Assembly (NCBI GenBank): GCA_002359495.1
Contig: DENB01000038.1
Coordinates: 1 to 64,000 of the forward strand
Direction: 5' to 3'
DNA length: 64,000 nt
DNA from: Enterobacteriaceae bacterium UBA2655
GTDB lineage: Bacteria; Pseudomonadota; Gammaproteobacteria; Enterobacterales; Enterobacteriaceae
The notes below the pieces were generated by a model. That model saw only the letters and a list, made by a program, of their open reading frames with translations, did not search any database and was not told the DNA's origin. Positions 10,060 to 18,121 of the stretch are shown here, piece after piece (the stretch's first letter is position 1; each line of letters opens with the position of its first letter). The position numbers and the translations under genes are program-made.

Positions 10060-10758
10060 TCAGGAGACCGCCCACATCAAATGGCCTATCACCGGCGCCA
10101 GCACCACCGTAACCACGCCGGAGAGCATCATCACCAGGCTGGAGACTACCCCCTCCTGCTGCCCCAGTTGGTAGGCGCGCGCCGTGCCGGCCCCGTGCGA
10201 GGCCGCGCCGAAGCCCGCGCCTTTGGCGACGCCCTGTTTGATGGCGATGCGCAAAAACAGTACATCGCCCACCGCCATGCCGAACACGCCGGTAATCACC
10301 ACAAACAGCGCGACCAGATCGGGCTGTCCGCCGACCTGCTTCGCCGCCGCCAGCGCAAAGGGTGTGGTAATTGAGCGCACCGCCAGGCTGCGCTGAACGG
10401 TTTCCGGCAGGGTGAGCAGCCGCGCCAGCCAGACCGAACTGCACACCGCCACCAGCGTCGCGGTGATTACGCCCGCGCTCAGCGACATCCAGTGCCGCTT
10501 GATAATCGCAAGGTTTTCATACACCGGCACGGCAAACGCCAGCGTCGCCGGACCTAGCAGCCAGAGCAGCCAGTGGCTCTCGGCGATGTAATCCTGCCAG
10601 GAGACGTGCGTCGTCAGCAGCAGCGCCACCAGCAGCAGCGGCGTCATTACCAGCGGCATCAGTAGCAGCGTGCGCCAGCGGCGGTAGAGCCGCTTATTGA
10701 GAAAGTAGATCAGCAGCGTGATCGCCAGGCAGAGCAGGCTGATAGCAAAGTCATTCAT
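10060..10758 (-). CDS. CidB/LrgB family membrane protein
   Basis: 232-residue inner-membrane protein with about six to seven helices. The family core VRSITTPFALAAAKQVGG and FGAASHGAGTARAYQLG is clear. LrgB/CidB proteins work with a small holin-like LrgA/CidA partner, which overlaps here upstream by eight bases (10751-10758). The pair has been linked to autolysis control, and in other bacteria and plastids to export of small organic acids. E. coli YohK is the closest K-12 relative I recognise. Confidence 0.9.
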   Translation of the reverse strand: MNDFAISLLCLAITLLIYFLNKRLYRRWRTLLLMPLVMTPLLLVALLLTTHVSWQDYIAESHWLLWLLGPATLAFAVPVYENLAIIKRHWMSLSAGVITATLVAVCSSVWLARLLTLPETVQRSLAVRSITTPFALAAAKQVGGQPDLVALFVVITGVFGMAVGDVLFLRIAIKQGVAKGAGFGAASHGAGTARAYQLGQQEGVVSSLVMMLSGVVTVVLAPVIGHLMWAVS

Positions 10759-11176
10759 CTCGGGCCTGCTTACGCGCCGCGCGCGCTACTTCGAAACGGT
10801 AGATGCGATCCACCACCAGCGCGGTGGAGGCCAGCACCAGCAGCGTGCTGACCGCGATCACCAGGCAGATGCGCCAGCCTTCCACCCGCAGCAGATCGCC
10901 ATAGTTCACCACCGCGACTACCGCCGGAATAAAGAACAGCAGCATTTCGGCCAGCAGCCAGTTGGCGCCGCTGCGCACCCAGTTCAGCGGCATGATGCGC
11001 GTCATAATCAACGCCAGCAGCAGCAGCATACCGACAATATTGGCCGGCAGCGGCAGATGCAGCCACGCCACCAGCTGTTCCGACGCGACATACAGTCCGA
11101 TATAGAGCAGCAGCTGAAGCGGCAGCCAGATACGTTGCAACTTGCCCGTTCTTTGCGGACTGAGCGCTAACGCCAT
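10751..11176 (-). CDS. CidA/LrgA family holin-like protein
   Basis: 141 residues with four predicted helices; LHLPLPANIVGMLLLLALI and the acidic/asparagine features of LrgA proteins are visible (compare YohJ and CidA). It is the first gene of the cidA-cidB pair. A LysR gene is divergent across a 104-base gap, the usual arrangement for a LysR regulator and its target. Confidence 0.88.
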   Translation of the reverse strand: MALALSPQRTGKLQRIWLPLQLLLYIGLYVASEQLVAWLHLPLPANIVGMLLLLALIMTRIMPLNWVRSGANWLLAEMLLFFIPAVVAVVNYGDLLRVEGWRICLVIAVSTLLVLASTALVVDRIYRFEVARAARKQARDE

Positions 11177-11280
11177 TTTTATTCTCCCCGTCGAATTCCG
11201 TGACGCAGAGTATAAAACGCAGGCAAAGGGTGAAAAAAATGAATTAATATTATTTAAATCATGCCATACAGGAATAGTTT

Positions 11281-12183
11281 ATGGACGTCCGCGTCTTGCG
11301 TTACTTCACTGAGGTGGTGCGCCAGCAGAGTTTTACCCGCGCCGCGCAAAAGCTTTTTGTGACCCAGCCGACCATCAGCAAAATGCTGCGCCAGCTGGAG
11401 GAGGAGTTAGGCTGCACCCTGCTGTTGCGCGACGGACGCAAACTGCACCTTACCGACAGCGGCCAGGCGGTTTATCAGCGCGGTCTCGCTATCTTGCAGG
11501 AGTTTCACCAGCTTGAGGCGGAAATCGGCGACATCAACCAACTCAAAACCGGCGAGCTGCGGCTGGGCATACCGCCGATGGTCGGCATGCAGATCGCCGG
11601 TTCCATCTCCGCCTTTCGCCGCCGCTATCCCGGCATCGAACTGAATATCGCCGAATTCGGCGGGCTGACGGTTCAACAGGCGGTGCTGGCGGGCAGCCTC
11701 GATATCGCCCTGACCGCGCTGCCGGTCGATCCCGAACTGCCGCTGAATACGCTGCCGCTGATGCGCCATCCGCTTTGCGTATTGCTGCCGCGCAGCGCGC
11801 CCTGGCTGAACCGCACCAGCGTGGCGCTGGCGGAGCTGGCGACGCATCCGCTGTTGATTTTTAACGAGGAGTTTTCGCTGAACCGCCAGTTAATGAAGGC
11901 GTTTCAGCGCCTCGGCCTGACGCCGACGGTGGCGGTGCGCAGCGGACAGTGGGACTTTCTGGCGGCGATGGTGCAGGCGGAGATGGGGCTGGCGATCTTG
12001 CCGGAGCCGATTTGCCAGCGGCTCGACAGAGAATCGCTGCTCTGGCTGCCGCTGGAATCGGAGCTTATGTGGAGTCTGGGATTGATCTGGCGCGAAGGGA
12101 GCTACCTGTCGCGCAGCGCTCAGGCCTGGATAGCCTGCTGTCGCGAGCACTGGCCCGGCGAGGCGCCGCGCCTGTCGGTGTAA
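11281..12183 (+). CDS. LysR-family regulator, probable regulator of the cidAB-like pair (CidR-like)
   Basis: 300 residues. The N-terminal winged helix-turn-helix (MDVRVLRYFTEVVRQQSFTR, then AAQKLFVTQPTISKMLRQLE) is a textbook LysR DNA-binding domain, followed by a periplasmic-binding-like effector domain (about 90-290). It is divergent from the cidA-like gene. In Bacillus and Staphylococcus the equivalent CidR responds to acetate or carbon overflow. The effector here is unknown. The intergenic segment holds an A/T-rich stretch at about 11243-11262 suited to the usual T-N11-A LysR site. Confidence 0.88.
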   Translation: MDVRVLRYFTEVVRQQSFTRAAQKLFVTQPTISKMLRQLEEELGCTLLLRDGRKLHLTDSGQAVYQRGLAILQEFHQLEAEIGDINQLKTGELRLGIPPMVGMQIAGSISAFRRRYPGIELNIAEFGGLTVQQAVLAGSLDIALTALPVDPELPLNTLPLMRHPLCVLLPRSAPWLNRTSVALAELATHPLLIFNEEFSLNRQLMKAFQRLGLTPTVAVRSGQWDFLAAMVQAEMGLAILPEPICQRLDRESLLWLPLESELMWSLGLIWREGSYLSRSAQAWIACCREHWPGEAPRLSV

Positions 12184-12211
12184 GGCCGCGACGCGCTGAA
12201 GTCGCGGCCTT
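12182..12211. terminator. Terminator between the LysR gene and yjcE
   Basis: A perfect 11-bp stem AAGGCCGCGAC/GTCGCGGCCTT with an eight-base loop that starts in the LysR stop codon and ends seven bases before the convergent yjcE stop. The U-tract is short, so efficiency is uncertain. Confidence 0.65.
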
Positions 12212-12218
12212 GCGCGGA

Positions 12219-13868
12219 TTACTCCTCTTTCTCGATAAGCAGCGCTTCGAGCAGGTCGAGATCGCGCAGCAGCTTCAGCATCGTCTCATTAGAGATCTGC
12301 TGCGTCGCGCGCAGGTGGTAGACTTCGGCGCGCTCGGCGCGCAGCGCCGTCAGACGGAAGCGGCGCTCCAGGTTTTCCACGAACAACGCCTGCTCCATAT
12401 TCTCTTTGCCGTCGACGCGGCGGCGCAGGTTGTTGATGACGCGCAGGCTGACCTCTTTCAACAGCTCAGGATCGAGATTCTCTTCGCTGTCTTTTTCCAG
12501 CCGCTCTTCCATTTTATGCAGGCTCTCGATGGCGACGCCCGCCATCACCGCGCGCGCATGCTGGATTTCACGACGGTGGCTGGATTTGTCGATGCCGTCG
12601 ATGCCGCGCAGCAGCAGAGGCAGCACGATCACGCCGACGAACAGCGAAAACAGGATCACGCCGGTGGCGATAAATATCAGTTCATAGCGCGCCGGAAACG
12701 GCTCGCCATTCGCCAGCAGCAGCGGAATCGACAACACGCCCGCCAGCGTAATGGCGCCGCGCACCCCGGCAAACGAGGCTATCAGTAGCTCGCGCAGCGA
12801 ATAGCTGGAAAACTCCAGCGGGCTTTTCTTCAGCAGGCGCAGGCTGATGCGCTTCATCATCCAGAGCCAGCCGAAGCGCACGATCATCAGCGCGCCGTAG
12901 ACCAATACGATGTCGGCGAACAGCACCCAGAGTTCGACGTTGGGATCGGCGGTCGCCTCGCGAATCGAGGTTTCCAGAATTCCCGGCAGCTGCAGGCCCA
13001 GCATCAGGAACACCATGCCGTTAAATACGAACTCCAGCATCTGCCAGACGCTGTTGGCGCGCAGTCGCATCGCCAGCGGCGCCTGACGAATAATGCCCGA
13101 ACGGGTGATGGTCATCCCTGCCGCCACGGCGGCGAGAATGCCGGAGACGCCGAGGTGTTCGGCGACCAGATAGGAAGCGAACGGCAGCAGCAGCAGCAGC
13201 ACGGTTTGCGTCGCCGGATCGTCCCCGCTCCAGCGGCTAAGCAGACGCAGCGAGCGGCCGTAAAGCCAGCAGATGGCAAAGCCCGCCACCAGACCGCCTA
13301 GCGCGACCTTCAGGAATTCGACGCTAGCGCCGCCCCAGGTGAAAACCATAGTGCCCATGGTCACGGCGACGGCGAACTTCAGCGAGACCAGACCGGAGGC
13401 GTCGTTCATCAAAGCTTCGCCCTGCACGATCGACATGATTTTTTTCGGGATGCGGCCTTCGCCGACGATGCCGGAGAGCGCCACGGCATCGGTAGGCGAC
13501 AGCACCGCCGCCAGCGCAAATGCGGGCACCAACGGGATGCCCGGCACCATCCAGTAGATCAGATAGCCGATTCCGACAACGGTGATCAGCACCAGCACCA
13601 GCGCCAGCCCGATAATTTCCCGGCCGTGGTTGAGAAATTCGCTGACAGGCGTTTTCCAGCCGTCGGAGAACAGCAGCGGCGGAATAAACAGCACCAGGAA
13701 CAGCTCCGGATCGAAATCGACATGCAGACCAAAGGTCGGCCAGGCGAGCATCGCGCCTGCGGCGATCTGCACCAGCGGCAGCGGGATCTGAAAGGGAAGA
13801 ATACGGGCAGCGACACCTGAGAGCGACACCACCAAAGTCATGATGAGGATGGTAAAAAAGATTTCCAT
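12219..13868 (-). CDS. yjcE: Na+/H+ antiporter of the CPA1 family, YjcE
   Basis: 549 residues, exactly the E. coli YjcE length. Twelve or so helices carry the CPA1 signatures: FALAAVLSPTDAVALSGIVG with the ion-binding aspartate, GEALMNDASGLVSLK, and ASFAGVRGAITLAGVLS. A cytoplasmic coiled C-terminal tail of about 130 charged residues follows. It exchanges sodium or another monovalent cation for protons at the inner membrane. It lies between convergent LysR and upstream ghxP on the same strand, with a 223-base gap. Confidence 0.95.
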   Translation of the reverse strand: MEIFFTILIMTLVVSLSGVAARILPFQIPLPLVQIAAGAMLAWPTFGLHVDFDPELFLVLFIPPLLFSDGWKTPVSEFLNHGREIIGLALVLVLITVVGIGYLIYWMVPGIPLVPAFALAAVLSPTDAVALSGIVGEGRIPKKIMSIVQGEALMNDASGLVSLKFAVAVTMGTMVFTWGGASVEFLKVALGGLVAGFAICWLYGRSLRLLSRWSGDDPATQTVLLLLLPFASYLVAEHLGVSGILAAVAAGMTITRSGIIRQAPLAMRLRANSVWQMLEFVFNGMVFLMLGLQLPGILETSIREATADPNVELWVLFADIVLVYGALMIVRFGWLWMMKRISLRLLKKSPLEFSSYSLRELLIASFAGVRGAITLAGVLSIPLLLANGEPFPARYELIFIATGVILFSLFVGVIVLPLLLRGIDGIDKSSHRREIQHARAVMAGVAIESLHKMEERLEKDSEENLDPELLKEVSLRVINNLRRRVDGKENMEQALFVENLERRFRLTALRAERAEVYHLRATQQISNETMLKLLRDLDLLEALLIEKEE

Positions 13869-14045
13869 GCTTTCCTTAGGCGTTTAGGCTGCGTCACGGA
13901 GCGCCTTGTGCGTGCGGCTGACGCTGATCGCGTCAGTACTCTGCCTGATGACGGGACACAGCCTGGTTATCATTAGTACGAAATATCGGCCAGCGAAAGT
14001 GTAAAGCAAAACGGCAGGGAAGTGCGACCGGATGTGCGTTCAGGC

Positions 14046-14085
14046 GGGGAAAAAGACAAATCCGAGTGAGCAGGCGCTCACCCGG
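14046..14085 (-). terminator. Terminator of ghxP
   Basis: Reading with ghxP, the stem CCGGGTGAGC/GCTCACTCGG (one mismatch, loop GCCT) is followed by ATTTGTCTTTTT, a good U-tract, seven bases past the stop codon. Confidence 0.75.
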
Positions 14086-14091
14086 TAATAA

Positions 14092-15441
14092 TCAGATCGC
14101 CCAGCCGCCAGCGTAAAAAGCCACCAGCGCAATGGCGATAACCAGCGTGCCGAGGTTCAGCTTGCGCCATTCTCCGGCGAACACCCGGCCGATAACCAGC
14201 GTGCCGAAGCCCAGCATAATGCCGGTCACGATGTTGCAGGTCAGGACGATAAAGACCGCCGTCAGCAGACCGGCCATCGCGTCGACGAAGTCGCTGAAGT
14301 CGATTTTCGCTACGTTGCTCAGCATCAACAGGCCGACATACATCAGGGCCGGCGCGGTGGCGTAAGCCGGTACCAGATAGGCCAGCGGCGACATAAACAG
14401 GATCAGCAGGAACAGCAGTCCCACGACGATCGCCGTCAGGCCGGTTTTTCCGCCCGCCGCCGTGCCCGCCGCCGACTCGATGTAAACCGCCGCAGGCGAG
14501 GCGCCGACCAGACCGGCAAACAGGCTGCTGATGGAGTCGGTAGTCAGCGCGCGGCCGCCGTTGATGATCTGCCCTTCTTTATCCAGCAGGTTCGCCTGAC
14601 CCGCCACTGCGCGGATGGTGCCGGTGGCGTCGAAAACCGCTGTCATCACCAGCGCCAGCACGCTCGGCAGCACTGCCGGTTTCAACGCGCCCATGATATC
14701 CAGATTAAACAGCTGCGAATGGCCGCTGGCATCCGTCAGGCTGGGCATCGCGAACAGCCCATGCCAGGTCACGGCGGGATCGAAAATCAACCCGAGCGCG
14801 GAGATGCAGAGAATCGTCAGCAGAATGCCGCCGGGCACCCGCCGTTTTTCCAGACCGAAAATAGCGCCCAGCCCGACCAGCGTCATCAGCACCGGAAAAG
14901 AGGCGAAATCTCCCAGCGCCACCGGCAAGCCCGGCGCCGGGTTTTTCACCACCAGGCCGATGCCGTCAGCGGCGATCAACAGCAGAAACAGGCCGATGCC
15001 GACGCCGGTGCCGTGCGCCACGCCCATCGGCATGTTACGCAGGATCCAGGCGCGAATGCCGGTAGCGGAGATCAGGGTAAACAGCAGGCCCATCAGGAAA
15101 ACGGCGCCCAGCGCGACCGGCACGCTGATCTGCTGGCCCAGCACCAGGCTGAACGCGGTGAAGGCGGTCAGAGAGATGGCGCAGCCGATCGCCATCGGCA
15201 GATTGGCCCACAGGCCCATGATGATGGAGCCGAAGCTGGCGACCAGGCAGGTAGCCACAAACACCGCCGTCGGCGAGAAGCCCGCTTTCCCCAACATGCC
15301 GGGCACGACGATCACCGAATAGACCATCGCCAGAAAGGTCGTTAATCCCGCAAGAATTTCCTGCCGCACGCTGCCGCCGCGTGCGGAAATGTTGAACCAG
15401 GCGTCCAGTTTTCCACTGGCCGGGCGAGATTCGTTAAACAT
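14092..15441 (-). CDS. ghxP: Guanine/hypoxanthine permease GhxP
   Basis: 449 residues, the same length as E. coli GhxP (YjcD), of the AzgA-like NCS2 purine permeases. Signatures include [19 protein letters not shown] near the N-terminus, [17 protein letters not shown], and [19 protein letters not shown]. It imports hypoxanthine and guanine with protons. Two PurR-like operators lie 107-178 bases upstream of the start codon, in keeping with purine repression. Confidence 0.96.
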   Translation of the reverse strand: MFNESRPASGKLDAWFNISARGGSVRQEILAGLTTFLAMVYSVIVVPGMLGKAGFSPTAVFVATCLVASFGSIIMGLWANLPMAIGCAISLTAFTAFSLVLGQQISVPVALGAVFLMGLLFTLISATGIRAWILRNMPMGVAHGTGVGIGLFLLLIAADGIGLVVKNPAPGLPVALGDFASFPVLMTLVGLGAIFGLEKRRVPGGILLTILCISALGLIFDPAVTWHGLFAMPSLTDASGHSQLFNLDIMGALKPAVLPSVLALVMTAVFDATGTIRAVAGQANLLDKEGQIINGGRALTTDSISSLFAGLVGASPAAVYIESAAGTAAGGKTGLTAIVVGLLFLLILFMSPLAYLVPAYATAPALMYVGLLMLSNVAKIDFSDFVDAMAGLLTAVFIVLTCNIVTGIMLGFGTLVIGRVFAGEWRKLNLGTLVIAIALVAFYAGGWAI

Positions 15442-15547
15442 AGTAAGCCTCTGAAATGATTTTTAGTGTGGTGCGCCATGCGGCCTTCGCCTGTTTTCAT
15501 TCCCTGGTTCCGTTACGATCGCATTGAAATTTCAGCGCATTATCGCA

Positions 15548-15563
15548 AGGCAAACGTTTACCT
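15548..15563. promoter_or_regulatory. PurR box 1 upstream of ghxP
   Basis: AGGCAAACGTTTACCT matches the PurR consensus (ACGCAAACGTTTNCNT) with an intact central CAAACGTTT. It implies purine (hypoxanthine/guanine)-dependent repression of the downstream permease. Confidence 0.85.
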
Positions 15564-15603
15564 GGCCGCAGATAACAGGCCGTCTGCGGACGGCCCGGTA
15601 AAA

Positions 15604-15619
15604 AGGCAAACGATTATCC
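15604..15619. promoter_or_regulatory. PurR box 2 upstream of ghxP
   Basis: AGGCAAACGATTATCC is a weaker match to the same PurR consensus, 56 bases (about five helical turns) from box 1, which could allow cooperative binding. Confidence 0.6.
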
Positions 15620-15740
15620 GGCCTTTGCCGGCATATTTTCAACTGCTGTTTCGCGTTTGATCAGGATAAATCGTATGGCTCGCCGGTGAGGAAGCGTGTT
15701 TTCACTGCGGCCGACGATGGTCGGACGCGCACTGCGCCAG

Positions 15741-15774
15741 GTTGCGCAACGCGGCGAAGCGTGCGTTGCGCAAC
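15741..15774. repeat. Paired 10-bp palindromes GTTGCGCAAC downstream of the GST gene
   Basis: GTTGCGCAAC occurs at 15741-15750 and again at 15765-15774, 24 bases centre to centre, 13 bases past the stop of the glutathione transferase gene. Each is self-complementary, and the two can also pair with each other to make a hairpin. It may serve as a terminator-like structure or a protein-binding pair. Confidence 0.5.
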
Positions 15775-15787
15775 GCAAGAAAGGGGT

Positions 15788-16453
15788 TCAGCCGGCAAGG
15801 TTAATCGGACCGCCCTGCTCTATGGCGCGCTGCCAGGCGGCGCGCTGCTGCACTTTATGCAGCCACTGCCGGGTGGCGGGCATCGCATCCAGCCCGCCGC
15901 GCGAGGCGAGCGCTAGCAGCGGAAAACTCATCTGAATATCGGCGATGCTGAAGCGCGGGCCGGCGAACCAGGGCTGAGCGGCGAGCTGTTTCTCGATCAT
16001 CTCTCTGTGCGGCGTGAGTTGCTTGTCGATGTAAGCGCGCTGCACGCCTTTGCCGAGCGCGGCGCCTATCGGTCTGATCAGCCAGGGAACCGGCGCCTTG
16101 CCGAGACGGCCGAAAACCAGCTTCATCACCAGCAGCGGCATCAGCGAACCTTCCGCATAGTGCAGCCAGTATTGAGACTGCAACCGCGACGTTTCATCGG
16201 GAAGCTTAAGCCGGTTTTGGTCGTCATACTTCGCTTCCAGATACGACAGAATCGCGCCCGATTCGGCAATCACGCGATCGTCATCGGTAATCAGCGGGGA
16301 TTTGCCGAGCGGATGGACTTTTTTTAACGATTCCGGCGCCATCATGTTTTTTTCCCGCTGATAGCGTTTGATCTGATAGGGCAGCTCCAGCTCCTCCAGC
16401 AGCCATAGCACGCGATGCGAGCGGGAATTTTCAAGATGGTGGACGGTAATCAT
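15788..16453 (-). CDS. Glutathione S-transferase family protein
   Basis: 221 residues. An N-terminal thioredoxin-like fold (MITVHHLENSRSHRVLWLLE; the SRSHR turn and NPxGKSPL-type VHPLGKSPLITDDD, then ESGAILSYLE) binds glutathione, followed by an all-helical domain (FSIADIQMSFPL N-capping box). The substrate is unknown. It follows soxR on the same strand with a 63-base gap. A related GST gene also neighbours soxRS in other enterobacteria, which suggests an oxidative-stress detoxification role (inference). Confidence 0.9.
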   Translation of the reverse strand: MITVHHLENSRSHRVLWLLEELELPYQIKRYQREKNMMAPESLKKVHPLGKSPLITDDDRVIAESGAILSYLEAKYDDQNRLKLPDETSRLQSQYWLHYAEGSLMPLLVMKLVFGRLGKAPVPWLIRPIGAALGKGVQRAYIDKQLTPHREMIEKQLAAQPWFAGPRFSIADIQMSFPLLALASRGGLDAMPATRQWLHKVQQRAAWQRAIEQGGPINLAG

Positions 16454-16516
16454 AGCGGCTCCGGTGGCGGGTTTTTACACCAGTATAGTCGGCGCTTAAA
16501 AAGGCCCGTGCGCGCC

Positions 16517-17002
16517 TCAACGATCCTCCTCCGCTTTTTCATCGCGCTTTGGATCCAGCAGCACTGCGCCCGATCCCTGTTGCGCCAGACGATCCCCCGG
16601 ATTGCGCAACGGACAATCGCGCATCGATAAGCAGCCGCAGCCGATGCAGCCATCCAGGTCGTTGCGCAAGCGCGTCAGGGTTTCGATGCGTTTATCCAGC
16701 TCTTCGCGCCAGTGCTGCGTCAGGGCGTCCCACTCCTGCGTCGTCATACGCTTATCGGCCGGCACATGCATCAGGCTGTCGCTCACCGTCGCCAGCGGAA
16801 TGCCGATGCGCTGCGCGATTTTGATGATAGCGACGCGTCTCAGCACGTCGCGGCTGTAACGCCGCTGGTTGCCGCCGTTGCGTGAACTGGATATCAGCCC
16901 TTTCGATTCATAAAAGTGCAGCGCCGAGACCGCGACGCCGCTGCGCTTCGCCACCTCGCCCGGCGTCAGCACCGGCTTAGGGTAATTGCGATCTTTTTTC
17001 AT
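16517..17002 (-). CDS. soxR: Redox-sensing transcriptional activator SoxR
   Basis: 161-residue MerR-family regulator. The N-terminal HTH ([20 protein letters not shown]) is followed by a dimerisation helix and the [2Fe-2S] cluster ligands in [12 protein letters not shown], cysteines 119, 122, 124 and 130, the same positions as in E. coli SoxR. Redox-cycling drugs oxidise the cluster and switch on soxS. It is divergent from soxS over a 93-base gap containing the SoxR operator. Confidence 0.97.
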   Translation of the reverse strand: MKKDRNYPKPVLTPGEVAKRSGVAVSALHFYESKGLISSSRNGGNQRRYSRDVLRRVAIIKIAQRIGIPLATVSDSLMHVPADKRMTTQEWDALTQHWREELDKRIETLTRLRNDLDGCIGCGCLSMRDCPLRNPGDRLAQQGSGAVLLDPKRDEKAEEDR

Positions 17003-17009
17003 TTGGCTC

Positions 17010-17040
17010 TTTACCTCAAGTTAACTTGAGGAATTATACT
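17010..17040 (+). promoter_or_regulatory. soxS promoter with SoxR operator
   Basis: The 18-bp perfect palindrome CCTCAAGTTAACTTGAGG (17014-17031) is identical to the E. coli SoxR box. It sits between a -35 TTTACC (17010-17015) and a -10 TATACT (17035-17040) held 19 bases apart. That overlong spacer is the hallmark of MerR-type promoters, which the oxidised activator untwists. Confidence 0.95.
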
Positions 17041-17095
17041 CCTTCACCATCAAAACCACGAATCCCACGCGACACTAACCAGAAAGGATGAGGCT

Positions 17096-17521
17096 ATGGT
17101 GCAACAGGAAATAATTCATTCTTTAACCGACTGGATTGACCAGAATCTGGATAAAAGCTTATCGATCGATGAAGTGGCGGCGAAGTCGGGTTACTCAAAA
17201 TGGCACCTGCAACGTATGTTCCGTACGGTCACGAAACAGACGTTGGGCGGCTATATTCGCGAGCGTCGCTTAACGCTGGCGGCCGAAGCGCTGCGCCAGA
17301 CGCAGCGGCCGGTGTTCGATATCGCCATGCAGTACGGCTACGATTCACAGCAAACTTTTTCCCGCGTTTTTCGTCGGCAATATTCGCAGACGCCTACCGC
17401 CTATCGTCATACGATGCGGCGTCAGGCGATCCAGCGCCCGCGCCTGGTCAGCTTCGACTGTAGCGAAAACGTCGCCAGCTTCGCCCAGCGCACCATCGGC
17501 GAGTGCTGCCCGGTTCGCTAA
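17096..17521 (+). CDS. soxS: Superoxide response activator SoxS, with C-terminal extension
   Basis: AraC/XylS-type activator with two helix-turn-helix motifs (IDEVAAKSGYSKWHLQRMFR and FDIAMQYGYDSQQTFSRVFR). It binds mar/sox/rob boxes and switches on oxidative-stress and efflux genes. The core of about 107 residues ends at TPTAYRHTM as in E. coli SoxS. This protein continues for about 34 further residues (QRPRLVSFDCSENVASFAQR..., ending ECCPVR) with three cysteines. The ATG at 17096 has AAAGGA upstream. The extension is in-frame and uninterrupted; its role is unknown. Confidence 0.93.
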   Translation: MVQQEIIHSLTDWIDQNLDKSLSIDEVAAKSGYSKWHLQRMFRTVTKQTLGGYIRERRLTLAAEALRQTQRPVFDIAMQYGYDSQQTFSRVFRRQYSQTPTAYRHTMRRQAIQRPRLVSFDCSENVASFAQRTIGECCPVR

Positions 17522-17658
17522 GGTTCCGCGCTCCCTGTGGGCGCGCCTTTATCGCCTCCCTACTCTTCCCCCTCTCTTTTTGCCGCGCTCTGCTGCGTCG
17601 ATAAAATTTTCTCTACCATACCAGGTATAGATTTTGTTCAAATTTTCAAATCGAGTGA

Positions 17659-17679
17659 TATAATGTGACCCATGTCACA
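17659..17679 (+). promoter_or_regulatory. Perfect CRP palindrome overlapping a TATAAT -10 ahead of yjcB
   Basis: TATAAT (17659-17664) runs directly into TGTGACCCATGTCACA (17664-17679), an exact TGTGA-N6-TCACA CRP core. The site would cover the transcription start, so CRP-cAMP would be expected to repress this promoter, unless another start lies downstream. Confidence 0.7.
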
Positions 17680-17786
17680 CTATTCTGCTCTGTGTTAACG
17701 ACGTAGAGACGCCCCCTGACCTTCTTTTTACGCCGTCGTTGTGCCCGAAGTGTCAGGGATGATCACAGCTTTGAGGTTCGTTGCAG

Positions 17787-18068
17787 ATGGCTACATTAAC
17801 CACTAGTTTTTTGATTATGCGTTGGGAATTGCTCAGCGCCGTAATGATGTTTTTCGCCAGCACCCTGAAGATTAAATGTCGTCAAACCAGCCATAACGTC
17901 ATGGCGTTTATGTTTGGCAGCATCGGACTGGGCATGTCCTGCTGGTTTGTCACCGGACTGCTGGGCATTACGCTGAGCATGGATAATCTGCATAACTTTA
18001 TGGAAATATCCAAAAACGCGTTTGTCGAGGTGATGAGCCAGACGCCGACCGAATGGCCGATGCCCTGA
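17787..18068 (+). CDS. yjcB: YjcB family membrane protein
   Basis: 93 residues from ATG 17787 (an in-frame ATG six bases earlier is possible). It begins MATLTTSFLIMRWELLSAVMM as in E. coli YjcB, has two or three hydrophobic helices (including CWFVTGLLGITLSM), and ends with a TPTEWPM tail matching TPPQWPM. The function is unknown. The position beside soxS matches the E. coli map, except that the neighbouring EAL gene yjcC is not here. It has a CRP palindrome at its promoter and a strong terminator after it. Confidence 0.88.
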   Translation: MATLTTSFLIMRWELLSAVMMFFASTLKIKCRQTSHNVMAFMFGSIGLGMSCWFVTGLLGITLSMDNLHNFMEISKNAFVEVMSQTPTEWPMP

Positions 18069-18080
18069 TAACAGGCAATA

Positions 18081-18106
18081 AAAAACCCCGCTAAGCGGGG
18101 TTTTTT
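18081..18106. terminator. Bidirectional terminator after yjcB
   Basis: AAAAACCCCG CTAA GCGGGGTTTTTT: a GC-rich stem, tetraloop, and A/T tracts on both sides. It serves yjcB and the convergent ATP-grasp gene. Confidence 0.92.
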
Positions 18107-18121
18107 ACATTGCTGAGTCAA

